Made by a program: the position numbers and the translations under genes. Positions 23,327 through 33,848 of a DNA stretch of 64,000 nucleotides are shown one piece after another. Source of the stretch: Pseudogymnoascus destructans (lineage: Eukaryota; Ascomycota; Leotiomycetes; Thelebolales; Thelebolaceae); the NCBI RefSeq assembly GCF_001641265.1, contig NW_020167535.1:558001-622000 (forward strand), given 5' to 3'. The notes below the pieces were generated by a model that did not search any database, was not told where the DNA came from, and saw nothing but the letters and a program-made list of their open reading frames with translations. Positions within the stretch are counted from its first letter, which is position 1. Each line of letters opens with the position of its first letter.

Positions 23327-23537
23327 TGTAAGGACACAGGGCACCCAGCTCACAGTAATAGCATATGAGGGTGCGAGTCAGAGGCTAAACGGATGCTATC
23401 CTATAGGTCTACTATGAAGGATACAAAAAAGATGATGAGGAACCTGTCTTTGGCTAACCTGCCCTAACTCTCCCCACGTGACCGTAACCTGCCCGACTCC
23501 AATGCTTTCCGTCACTGAGGGCGGAGGCATCCTTACA
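23327..23537. mobile_element. Short solo LTR (TGTAAGGA...ATCCTTACA), 211 bp
   Basis: The ends TGTAAGGA and TCCTTACA form an 8-bp inverted repeat with TG...CA termini. A perfect 5-bp target duplication TCAAG lies on both sides (23322-23326 and 23538-23542). A related copy is at 51793-52049. The size suggests a solo LTR of a small LTR element, possibly a TRIM. Confidence 0.85.
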
Positions 23538-23644
23538 TCAAGAAGAAGGGCTTGCCGTGGAAAGAGATACATAGGGCTTTCATCGGTGCTTTTTCAGACA
23601 GGAGCATCGGATCGCTTCAAGTACGCTATTGCAACGAGTTGTAG

Positions 23645-24021
23645 GACAGAGACTCTGAATCTGATGACGAATAGAATTATTTGTTAATTGTATGGGTTTT
23701 ATCTTCCGTGAATTCCCTTGTGCTACTCAAAATGCTCCAGTCAGTAACATCCCCATCGACGCTCTTGAGAAATTCTCCGGGTAATAGGTATGGAAGCACA
23801 TCGGGTATAAATTGGTTTCAAGTTGAAAAATTGGACGTCATTCAGAAACAATTGCTATTATACATTAAGTCATCCTGGTATCATTGTGTCGCATAATTTC
23901 TCTCATATCCTGTTCCTTCTTGTAAGGAAAGTTCTTGAACGCCTTGGCACATGTGATAAATATGTCCCACATGTAAACTAGCCGATAATGCATCTTCATG
24001 TCCTCAATGGGATAACGGCAT
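23645..24021. other. Short gap between convergent Myb-like and DUF7924 genes
   Basis: Minus-strand codons downstream of the DUF7924 stop stay open in another frame (about 24015-23865, containing MHYRLVYMWDIF). This might be an old continuation lost by frameshift, but it is not supported by any family match. Confidence 0.35.
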
Positions 24022-25828
24022 TCACTGATGCAACTCCACTGCCCGACCCCTTTTCTTAGGCTTTTTGAAGGTTCTTTCAATCCCTTGAGATAGGGAAGTA
24101 TCTGGAGTTATATCTCGCGGCGGAGCGCGGCTTGACTGGCTTTCAGCCTCCTCCTGTAGAGATGCAGCATTATGACTCGATTGGCGAGAGAGATGATGAC
24201 TTTCCAACCCCTGTAAGAGTCCAGATTCCCCCAGCTCGGATTGCTCCGAAACCTCAAAATCTAAATCTAGCGGCAACTCATCGATAGCAGAACAGATTCT
24301 TTTAAAATGAGTCGGCATCCATAGATCGTAGACATTTTTGGCGAACCTGTATGCCGTCCACTTCTCTTTACCATCTAGTGCAGTGAAGTCGAACGTATGA
24401 ATCGGGTGGCGGTAGAAGGTTGTCTTGTTTCCGTTTATTGTAGGATAGTGGCCATAGATTCTCACTGTCCGATGATCATGGGAGAGTGAGAAGGCAAGGA
24501 TTTCCTGATGGAGCTCCTTTTCGCGCTTCACTAGCCTAAAGAGTTCCACAATACCCCTCACTGCAATCGTCATGCTGTGGGCATTCTGCCGATCAGCTAC
24601 ATCGAGTGCCGCGGAACCGCATTTTACCTCGCATGTTAGAAATGGGAAGTACATCTGCCAGGTGGCCATAAAGTAGGACGTAAAAGTATCTGTGACCTCG
24701 CCAGCGAAAGGCAAAAGCCTTTTAAGTTGATCGTTCGTAAACGCAGATCTTCCGAATCCGACAGAGTAATCAGGCTGTGGGCGAGGGCCATAGAAAGGTA
24801 TGGCACTATTCCAGCCTTCGTTTACACTTTCAGTTAAAGGATCGAGATGAGCCGCACCATAAGTGGCCAGAGTTTGCGGAGAAGGGACAATCAGCAGGGA
24901 GATATCTCGAATGATCATAGCTTCGTTTCTGTTGCGGATCTTTCGGCAAGTTGTGTTAAACAAGTCATCGCGAAATAACGAGTTCTGAGGATATGTTTGC
25001 TCTGAATGAAGCAAGCTTTGACAAAAATCTTTGCTTCCTTCTGTAATGTCCCCGTCAAATTCATCCATCAAGCTGCCCTTAGTAGCAAGTACACTCTCAT
25101 AGCTCGGACGCGTATAAGGGGTACTTTTGGCTTCTCTCGGTTTCTGATCGCTAGGTGTAGAGCTGGCTTCCGATTGTTTACCGCGAAGAGAAGATGACGA
25201 CTTCTTCTTTGCTAGTAGATGATTCATGTTCATATCTGGTACCCAATATTTCTCGTCTTGTTTAAAATATTCCTTGGGCCAGCATCCTTCTCTCCTCCAA
25301 TAATCAATTGGATTGCTATTCTCAGTAACGTCGTACGCCACCTCTTGGCCAGACGTATATGTATCCCCAGCAATTGACCTGGTAAGAGATGTTCGCGGTC
25401 GCTTTCGAACGGGTTTGGATAGAGCACCACTTCGTGGACTTTCGGGTACTTGCGGTCGTCTTCGTTTTTGATTCTCAGCCTTTACAGGTGCCGACGGATT
25501 CTGTAGAGACCTAGAGTTAGCTCGACACTATCGCAGGAGAAGACAGACATACCTCTTTGCTCCTCGGAGGCAGAGATTGATGTTTTAGTTTGGTATCTGT
25601 GTCGTTGGATAGCGTTCGTTCCTGGCTGTGTTCTATATTTCGCTTTAAGCGTGCACTCTTACGAAGAGATAGTTGTGGTCGTTTTTTCTTGATACCTCGA
25701 GGTCGCTTTCCTATTAATGATCAGTCAGAGTACGTAGTAAAGACGAATGATGACTTGCCGTTGTCTTTTGTCGCCAAGGGCTGCCGCCCAGGTTTTTGGA
25801 CGTTTGACCTTGCTTGACGAAGGGCCAT
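24022..25828 (-). CDS. DUF7924-type protein, possible PD-(D/E)XK nuclease fold
   Basis: I recognise this as the fungal DUF7924 family; function is not established. Three exons, 25828-25759, 25710-25553 and 25500-24022, give 568 aa with no stop or frameshift, in contrast to its neighbours. Intron 1 uses a GC donor (GCAAGT to TAG); intron 2 is GTATGT to CAG. The N-terminal 130 residues are basic and disordered, with RKSARLKR and VRKRPR tracts that look like nuclear signals. The conserved core is about residues 270-470: PHLD-like and YGPRPQPDYSVGF segments, then FPFLTCEVKCG, a helix with DRQNAHS, then SHDHRTVRIYGHYP and YDLWMPTHFKRI. The order PD, then ExK, then a Gln-bearing helix suggests a restriction-endonuclease-like fold; this is inference. 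The gene sits between LTRs. Confidence 0.75.
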
Positions 25829-26934
25829 ATTGACTGAAAGGAGGGGGGTAACACTCGAGTTTAAATGCTGTTCGGTTTGAAACAGTCGACGGAAGAGAGA
25901 AGGATTCGTCGGTGATAGGTGCGAATTTGCTAGAGTTATAGCATGGAAATGTGACAGCGATTAACCATTACGTATTGGTCTCAAGGGGATGCCTTGGGTC
26001 CTTCGAAGGCACTTTAGAAGGCGCTTAGTAGGCGCTTCGTTACAATGGTCCATCTCGGTGGGCGTGGGGCGAAAGTAAGCCTCGGCATGCGGGGAAACCA
26101 CAACGCCGACGTTTTCCATTCCTGCATTCACGCGTCTCAACTCCTCGCTGGCCACCTTCCGCGGCTTCCTCTGCGAACCATGCGTCTCCTGCTCGGTGTT
26201 CTATGTTTTGGAAGACAGGTCAATATCGGCAAGATTGTATTATTGTCGGGGCAACTTGAACACCAAGCTGGATTTACAGGATATAGAGAGCTCATGTGAT
26301 TAGCCTACGAAGGGTGGTTGGTGTCTGATTTGTTTGCCACGAGCCTTCGCTAAGCGCCAGCCTCGTCATAGATCAGGGTTTATCCAGTGCACATATATTG
26401 GTTTATTACTCTGGAATGGTTATGGGGAAGGGATATGAACGAGCCTTAGTGCCCGCTTGTGGAGCCTTGACGCAACCCAAATAGATCTGGAATTTGCGGC
26501 CCCAATAACGCCTCTCATTGGCCGCCTCTACGTATATATCTTTGGCGGCGGTGGTGCCAAAGACCCTTGGCAGCGCAGCCTTTGCATCTTATCAGCCCTG
26601 GTGAGTTCGATCTTGTCGCACCACCCATACAGGATCTTACGTCGTAGCACCCGTTGATTGAGAGCAAACTTGCAGGAAAGTCTCATGCCTAGACGTCAGT
26701 CGAAATTAGCCATTTCTGCTGGTACTCTCTTGCTTGGAATCAATAGCAATTAGCCGCATACTACTTTCTTATTGTCAGAGATCTTTCCAAGCCCCTCAGG
26801 TCTCTCCAATATTAATCAATCCTTCAACATAGAACGTATTCATCGTTGACTTGTTTAACTCTGGATATAAATCAGTACGCGCATTTCTGACCCTTTTATT
26901 CGTTTCTGTATTGAAGCCTTTCCAATTTGCGTGA
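25829..26934. other. Intergenic upstream of the DUF7924 gene
   Basis: Holds the DUF7924 promoter side. A purine-rich tract lies at about 25839-25851 and short GGCGCTT repeats at about 26007-26040. No recognisable gene or terminal repeats. Confidence 0.45.
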
Positions 26935-27195
26935 GAGCCCTATCTCAAAAGTAAGCCTTTAATTCAACAGGTTTGTCGAGCGGAATCCTCGCAGGTTAGA
27001 GCCTCATCCCAGACCAGCTACAAAGAATCCTACTACTATGTGAAAGATAAACAGTACTTTTTTTATGAGAATGGTCAACATACCCTTCAATCTACCCGTC
27101 CAAAGAAAGTTTGGGTTTTCAATGAGAAAGGATGGTCTGCAAGTAACGGCATGAAATGCAGATATTGGGACGGAAAAAATATCAGCTACTCTTGA
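26935..27195 (+). pseudogene. Orphan coding-like fragment ending at TGA 27193
   Basis: An 86-codon open stretch without an ATG ends in a Tyr/Lys/Trp-rich segment (YYYVKDKQYFFYENGQ, then KKVWVFNEKGWSASNG) whose composition looks like a folded protein. No family recognised. It ends 46 bases before LTR copy C. It may be the 3-prime exon of a gene whose front is lost or the remains of a small secreted protein. Confidence 0.3.
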
Positions 27196-27241
27196 GTATT
27201 CGTACAACCTCGGACTGCTGCCGAAACTCAGCTGTCTCAAT

Positions 27242-28133
27242 TGTAATGGTGGGTGCACCAGATATGAGAATCTAGCCACCCAAGGAAGGGATGAATTTAC
27301 TAAGACAACACACTGTCTTAGAAAACAGAGCCAAAGGGTCGTAGCTTAGACTATTCCACAACGCAGCAATCAGGTGTGTGATGTAGTGAAGTGGTTCAGA
27401 CAAGTTGCAACAAATGTTGAGTCTGGGAACTCAGGGGTAAGTCAGAGGTTAACACCTCACTGACTTTTCAGAAACAAGGAGTAACAAGATGAATGCTTGG
27501 AAGCTTGGAAAAGACGTGGAAGTATGTGATAGTCGATTTACTGTATTGTCTGCTTGCCCTTTCTTAAGGAAAGGGCAATCCTATTTATGCTAAAGGAGTG
27601 TAGTTCTCTCATTTTCCAAGACTTTCCATGACTTACCAGGCTTGGTAACTGTAGTCGACGTAAGAGAATCCCATAGAACCATCTCTTAGGTTCGTAGCCT
27701 ATAGGAAGTAAAAGGAGGTCCAAGGTCAGAGTACCTATAGACAAATTATGTCATAACTTAACCAATCTTGTGGGTAACTAAGGAGCGATGACGTGTAATG
27801 AATCATAGAGGGTTGTAGAAGCTTCTAGAGCTATCGTTCATGCTCCTAGGCCTCTAGTTGGTAGAGATATGTCATGTGGTAGTATGAGTGATGTCATGTA
27901 ATGAATCATAGAGGGTTGTAGAGATATGCTATGTGGTAATATCAGCCCAGTAACTAAGGAGCGATGACGTGTAATGAATCATAGATGGTTGTAGCAATCG
28001 TTGAGTAGTATTGCTCTTGTTGTTGGTGTGATAAGCCAAAATATGTATGGTGACTTGTAGGTTTGAGGAGGAGATTTCTAAGTTTGCTCTTGAGTTTGAT
28101 AGCAAACTGAGTGCAACGAATGTCAGTATGACA
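27242..28133 (-). repeat. Gypsy LTR copy C (3-prime LTR of the element)
   Basis: TGTAATGG to TATGACA on the plus strand. It contains an extra repeated block (GTGATGTCATGTAATGAATC) near 27887-27910 that marks subfamily 2 and is shared with B and D. Confidence 0.92.
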
Positions 28134-28136
28134 TGA

Positions 28137-28147
28137 TCCCCCTTTTA
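28137..28147 (-). promoter_or_regulatory. Polypurine tract beside the 3-prime LTR
   Basis: On the minus strand, AAAAGGGGGA lies three bases before the LTR start, the expected place for plus-strand DNA priming. Confidence 0.6.
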
Positions 28148-31100
28148 AGGACGTTTGTTGGCTGTCTGCTTGCCCTTTAGCCAGTTGGCTTTCTTAGAAA
28201 GAAATTCTAGAATGAGCTTAGATGCATTTTTTAGATTTCTCTTAGGCTCCCAAGTGTTGTCAGTTGTAGGATAGCCTTTCCACTTAACGAGGAAGTAGTC
28301 CTGACCTCTAAGTGTCTTTTTGTCAAGGATAGACTCTACTTCATATTCTGGTTGATCCAAGATCAGAACAGGAGGTGGAGGAGACTGAAGTGGTCTTAAG
28401 GAACTTTCTTGTGCCTTAGACAAGAGAGATGCATGGAAGACATTATGGATAGTCCAAGTAGGTGGTAATGCAAGCTCGAAAGCATTCTTGCCAATAGTCC
28501 TTGTGATCTTAAAGGGTCCAAGTCTTTTAGTATCAAGTTTGTCTGATGGTCTAGTAGTTGTGATATGTCTTCTAGACAAAAAGACTTGATCACCAACTTT
28601 GAATTGTGGTGCAACCACCCCCCTGTTAAAGGCCTGAGCCTGCTCGTCTTGTGCACGCTGTATTTGGACCTTGAGATAGTCCTGGAGGCCCTTAAGGTAG
28701 ATGATTCTTTCAGTAGCAGAAGGGTTTTTGAGATTTTCAGGACAATTAAGTTCTGCCACTTCAAACCTAGGGTGATAACCATAGTTTGCATAGAAAGGTG
28801 TCTCTTTTGTGGTGTTAGAGACCGTGTTGCTGTAAGCAAATTCTGCAAGATGGAGAAGATCTGCCCAGTTGTCTTGAGCATAGTTTGTATAAATTCTTAG
28901 ATATTGTTCAAGTACAGAGTTGACTCTCTCTGTCTGGCCATCTGTTTGAGGGTGATAAGCTGTAGAAAAGCGTTGTTCCATGTTTAAGAGTTTAGAGAAC
29001 TCCTTAAAAAAGTTTGAAGTGAAAACTGCTCCCCTATCTGAGATCCAGTGTCCAGGAATTCCATGATATTTAAAGACCACCTTGAGGAATAGCCACGCAA
29101 GTTTAGAAGCTGTGATAGTCTCATTGCAAGGCTCAAAGTGTGCCATTTTTGTGAGCCTTTCTACCACCACAAGGATAGAGTCATAAGGGGTAGCACCCCC
29201 TTTTGGGATAGAAGGAGGCAACTTGACTATAAAGTCAATGGATATGGAGTCCCATGGGCGTTCTGGTATAGGTAGAGGCTGCAAGAGGCCATAGGGCTTT
29301 TGCCGTGTAGGTTTGTTCAAGTTGCAAGTAGTGCAAGAAGATATATAGTCTTGAAGAGTAGTCCTTAGACTAGGCCAGTAGAACTTTCTTGTTAGAAGTT
29401 CATAAGTTTTTGCAAAGCCAAAGTGCCCTGCAGCTGGAGCATCATGGAACTGCTGTAGGAGGTGTAGCTGTAATCGTTTATCCCTTGGGACATAGATATA
29501 GCTCTTGAATAAGAGAAGTCCTTGCTGATTTTTTGAGAAATTTTGTAGTCCAACTTTCTCAAGAGAGGAGCCTTTCTTCTGGAGGTATTCCAAAGTTCTT
29601 TTGGCAAAGGGATCGTGGTTGTAAGCATCTTTGAATGCTTTAAGAAGTGTTGCTGAGGGTGTATAGTCTTTAAAGGTCTCTGGTTTCTGAGAAGAGGTAA
29701 TGGGGGCAACTTGGTTTTGAGGGGATAAGTTTCCCTCTAAGTCCTCTGTAGTGCGAGGGTTGCTTAAAGATGCTGCTATAAGCTTTGTAGAGTCTAGCAG
29801 GGCCTTTGTATTGCTTGTTTTAGCAGAATCTTGGTAGTCATGTCTTCTTGAGAGGAGATCTGCTCTTTGATTCTTGGCCCCTGAGACATGTTTTATAACA
29901 AAGTCAAAACCTCCTAGTTGTTCAGACCACCTTGCTTGTCGTCGATTGAGCTGTTTAGTGGTTGTAAAGGTCAAGAGATTTGAATGGTCACTGTAAATAG
30001 TGATAGGATAGTTTGCCCCTTCAAGGTAGCATCTCCAATGCTTTAGAGAACATACTATGGCAAGCAGTTCCTTGTCTGTAATGGGATAGTTTTGTTCGGC
30101 TGCTGATAGCTTTCTTGAGTAAAATGCCACAGGCTGTAGCTCTTCTTGTTTGTCTTTTGGAGCTTGGTATAAGATTCCAGAAATGGCATAAATCTGAGGC
30201 ATCTGTCTCAAGAGTGGCAGGTTTCAAGGGGTTAAAGTGTAGTAACATTTTCCCTTCTTTGAATTCTCCTTTAAGAGCATCGAAAGCATCTTGCTGTGTC
30301 TTATCCCAGTGATACAAAGTGTCCTTGTGAAGTAATTGAGTAAGGGGTAAAGCCAAGGATGTATATCTTGGTATAAACCTCCTGTAATAGTTGGCAAACC
30401 CAAGGAAAGACTGAACCTCTTTAATGCTGGAAGGAATAGGCCACGTTTGTACTGCTTTTGTCTTTTCAGGATCCATCTGAATGCCTTCTGTTGAAATTCT
30501 ATGTCCCAAGAAATCAACTTGAGACATATGGAAAAGACATTTCTCAAGTTTGCAAAAGAGTTGTGCTTGAGATAGCTTCTCTAAGACTTGTCTAACATGT
30601 AGAACATGCTCTTGAGTGTCTAAAGAGTATATAAGAATGTCGTCTAAGTAGACAACAACAAAGATATCCAAGTAAGGTCTTAGAATATCATTCATGAGAG
30701 CTTGGAAAGAAGCAGGTGCATTGGCAAGCCCAAAAGGCATTTCCTGGTATTCAAAATGACCATAGCGTGTTCTGAATGCTGTCTTCCACTCATCATCTTC
30801 CTTGATGCGTATCAGGTTATAAGCTCCCCTGAGATCTAACTTGGTAAAGATCTTTGCTGAAGAGAGCCTATCCATGAGCTCAGGGATAAGGGGTAAAGCA
30901 TATCTGTTTTTAACAGCGACTGCATTAAGGCCCCTATAATCAACACAGAGACGCAAGGAGCCATCTTTCTTCTTGACAAAGAGAATAGGAGCTCCTGCTG
31001 GTGAGGAAGAAGGTCTGATAAAGCCAGAACTAAGGTTCTCATCTAGGTATTCTCTGAGAGTTTTCAGCTCTAATTCAGATAGAGAGTAGATAGGGCCGTA

Positions 31101-32939
31101 GGGAGGCATTGAGCCTTCTGCGAGTGGTATCTCATGGTCATAAGGCTGGTGCTTTGGCAGAATTGATGCCTTTGCCTTGTCAAAAAGATGTTGGTAGTCT
31201 TGGTATGCTAAAGGCAAAATGACCTCCTGAGATGATTTCTCCAAATCTGAAGTAGCTGCTATCTCCAGGACAGGTTGGAAAGGTTTAACCCATATCAGAG
31301 ATGATATATCGTCCATAGTTTGGTCAAAATCCTTGATCTGGGACAAGTTTGAGTCTTGGACCTGAATAGGGGTAAGTGAGGCTTGAAGGGTTTTTTCAGT
31401 ATTGAGCTCAGGATTTGAGCTAAACCCAAGCAATAAATGCTTCCAATTGATAGTTGGATCATGCCTTTGAAGCCATGGAAGACCTAGGATAACTGGGTAC
31501 TTCATTGGTATAACATCTAAAGAGATGGTGTCTGAAAATGTTGATTTTCCTAGGGGAATCTCAAGTTTGAGTACTGGGGTGTTGCAGGTAATGGAACCTG
31601 AACTGATAGGAGTTCCATCAATGACTCGGAGCAACTCTGGAGTGCGTTTGGGAATTGTAGGTAACTGGTGTGTCAAGATGAGGTCTTGAGATATAAAGTT
31701 GCCTGTTGCCCCTGAGTCTATCATAGCCCTTGTAGACAACACCTGTTGTTTGAAATGGAGTTGAATAGGGATTAACAGGTGTGTGAGACTCTGAGAAAGC
31801 ACCATCGACACATCTTTGTTGTCTAGGGGAGAAGTTATAGTCTCAGTTGAAGTTGTGCCTGCTAGGGATTTTTCAAGTTTTTCAGGAATAGCAGTTGTGA
31901 CTGTGTCTGAGGCTGCTATATGTTTTGAATCAGCACTCCCTCGTGCTGAATAGCACTCCTGAATTCTGTGTCCCCCTTTGCCACAGTATAAACAAAGGTT
32001 GTTGTCCATTCTGTGTTTTCTTTCTTGAGGGGTAAGTTTACCCCTTTTCAGTTTTTGAGGGTATCCTGTAGGCTGAGGTGCTGGATTTGCTGTAGATCTC
32101 TTTATAGAGGCGTCTAAGTCCATAGGTTCAGGTGCTGAGTCCTTAGCAGTTGGTGTAGAGGTGTAATTGTTGAAATTTCTTGTTGGATGCCAGTCTTGGT
32201 TCTTCTCCTTTCTTCTTTCAAAAAGCCTATCATCAAGTCTGACAGCTTTCTCTATAAGCATTTGAAGTGTTGTAGGGCGTTCTTCTTTGCTGAGTTCATC
32301 CTTAATAGAGCTCTTGAGCCCTTGGTAGTAACTGAAGACTAAGGCTTCTTCATTCCAAGTCAAGTGAGAAGTGATTCTCCTAAATTCTGTTGTATACTGA
32401 GCAGCAGAGGTCTTTTGACATAGCTTCTGTAGCTCTCTTTCTGCTGTAGCAGTTTCGTTGATGTCTCCAAAGGTCCTGGTAAGTTCCTCTTGAAACTGGT
32501 CATAAGAGGTAATCAAAGGTGTAGTGGTATTTTGGTTGTTGCCACTAAGTCTTCTAAGATATGGCTCAAAGAAGTTGAATGCAGATCCACGGAGGTAGCT
32601 GGCAGTGAAATATATCTTCTGAATGTCTGAGGTGAACTGATGAGGCCTGAGGGTGAAGTAGATGTCCAGTTGCATAAGAAATCCCTTCAACTTCCTCCTG
32701 TCTCCATGGTATAAATCTGGTGTTTGCACTTTAGGAAGTGCACCTGGGGTACTCGAAATAGCCAGAGGAGCTGTGGGAAGCTCTGTATGATGTGTCTGAG
32801 TTGAAGATTGTGTTGCTGAAGTGTTGGCTTGAAAGGTGTTTTCCAAATTCTCAAGTTTGTTTGCTATAGTTTGTATAAAGGCAAACAGTTGTTGCATCTG
32901 CTGTTCAGCAGTAGTTGTAGGAGCTTGGTCGTCCTCCAT
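28145..32939 (-). pseudogene. Gypsy gag-pol polyprotein with one frameshift
   Basis: From the ATG at 32939 the order is: Gag capsid; a CCHC knuckle (CLYCGKGGHRIQEC); aspartic protease (AMIDSGATGNFI); reverse transcriptase with VVYLDDIL; RNase H; zinc-binding and integrase domains with D (SIDFIVKLP), D (SDRGAVFTS) and E (TDGQTERVN); and a C-terminal chromodomain (YFLVKWKGYPTTDNTWEP). The chromodomain marks a chromovirus. The only break found is one extra base in an A/T run at about 30190-30192, at the start of RNase H (TDASD), which splits the polyprotein into 972 aa and a second open part of about 685 aa. Without it there would be one ORF of about 1,590 codons. Confidence 0.9.
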
Positions 32940-32979
32940 TGTAGTATCGAAGTGCTGCTATAGAAATAGTTGAAGCTTG

Positions 32980-32989
32980 AAGCAGGCAA
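32980..32989 (-). promoter_or_regulatory. Putative self-primer binding site
   Basis: TTGCCTGCTT lies two bases inside the 5-prime LTR. It is complementary to AAGCAGGCAA, which sits about 30 bp after the TATA-like ATAAATA inside subfamily-1 LTRs (one mismatch in the LTRs of this element). This layout matches Tf1-like self-priming rather than a tRNA primer. Confidence 0.5.
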
Positions 32990-32991
32990 GG

Positions 32992-33848
32992 TGTAATGGT
33001 GGGTGCACCAGATATGAGAATCTAGTCACCCAAGGAAGGGATGAATTTACTAAGACAACACACTGTCTTAGGAAACAGAGCCAAAGGGTTGTAGCTTAGA
33101 CTATTCCACAACGCAGCAATCAGGTGTATGATGTGGTGAAGTGGTTTAGACAAGTTGCAACAAATGTTGAGTCTGGGAACTCAGGGGTAAGTCAGAGGTT
33201 AACACCTCACTGACTTTTCAGAAACAAGGAGCAACAAGATGAATGCTTGGAAGCTTGGAAAAGACGTGGAAGTATGTGATAGTCGATTTACTGTATTGTC
33301 TGCTTGCCCTTTCTTAAGGAAAGGGCAATCCTATTTATGCTAAAGGAGTGTAGTTCTCTCATTTTCCAAGACTTTCCATGACTTACCAGGCTTGGTAACT
33401 GTAGTCGACGTAAGAGAATCCCATAGAACCATCTCTTAGGTTCGTAGCCTATAGGAAGTGAAAGGAGGTCCAAGGTCAGAGTACCCCTATAGACAAATTA
33501 TGTCATAGACAAATTATGTCATAGACAAATTATGTCATAACTTAACCAATCTTGTGGGTAACTAAAGAGCAATGACGTGTAATGAATCATAGAGGTTCGT
33601 AGGAGCTTTTAGAGCTATCGTTCATGCTCCTAGGCCTCTAGTTGGTAGAGATATGTCATGTGGTAGGTAGTATGAGTGATGTCATGTAATGAATCATAGA
33701 GGGTTGTAGCAATCGTTGAGTAGTATTGCTCTTGTTGTTGGTGTGATAAGCCAAAATATGTATAGTGACTTGTAGGTTTGAGGAGGAGATTTCCAAGTTT
33801 GCTCTTGAGTTTGATAGCAAACTGAGTGCAACGAATGTCAGTATGACA
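32992..33848 (-). repeat. Gypsy LTR copy D (5-prime LTR of the element)
   Basis: Contains a TATA-like ATAAATA (33331-33340 region), a perfect 10-bp hairpin (33304-33328), the predicted transcript start (33296-33305), and a triplicated 17-bp unit AGACAAATTATGTCAT (33491-33540) not seen in the other copies. Confidence 0.9.

Larger units (their letters stand above)
21274..23644 (+). pseudogene. Myb/SANT-like DNA-binding gene broken by LTRs and a duplication
   Basis: The recoverable pieces read in one direction: 21274-21506, 22401-23326 and 23538-23644 (stop TAG at 23642). The middle part encodes an acidic, Gln-rich segment followed by a basic tract (PPRRRKRRRI) that may be a nuclear signal. The end is a Myb/SANT-like helix bundle: YTVQEDKLLMLLK joins KGLPWKEIHRAF and DRSIGSLQVRY across the 211-bp solo LTR. 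Lesions: LTR copy B (21507-22400), a 49-bp tandem duplication (23034-23131) that shifts the frame by one, the short LTR (23327-23537), and an in-frame TGA in the first piece. The true 5-prime end is lost at LTR A. The Myb label is from pattern recognition only. Confidence 0.6.
27242..33848 (-). mobile_element. Nearly complete chromodomain Ty3/Gypsy retrotransposon
   Basis: Read on the minus strand: 5-prime LTR 33848-32992, primer-binding site just inside it (32980-32989), gag-pol 32939-28145, polypurine tract (about 28147-28137) and 3-prime LTR 28133-27242. The LTRs both begin TGTCATACTG and end CATTACA; they are 857 and 892 bp and belong to subfamily 2. The left flank TCAAT and right flank AGTTT do not match, so the target duplication is absent or lost. 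The right side interrupts a minus-strand coding relic. Confidence 0.92.
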
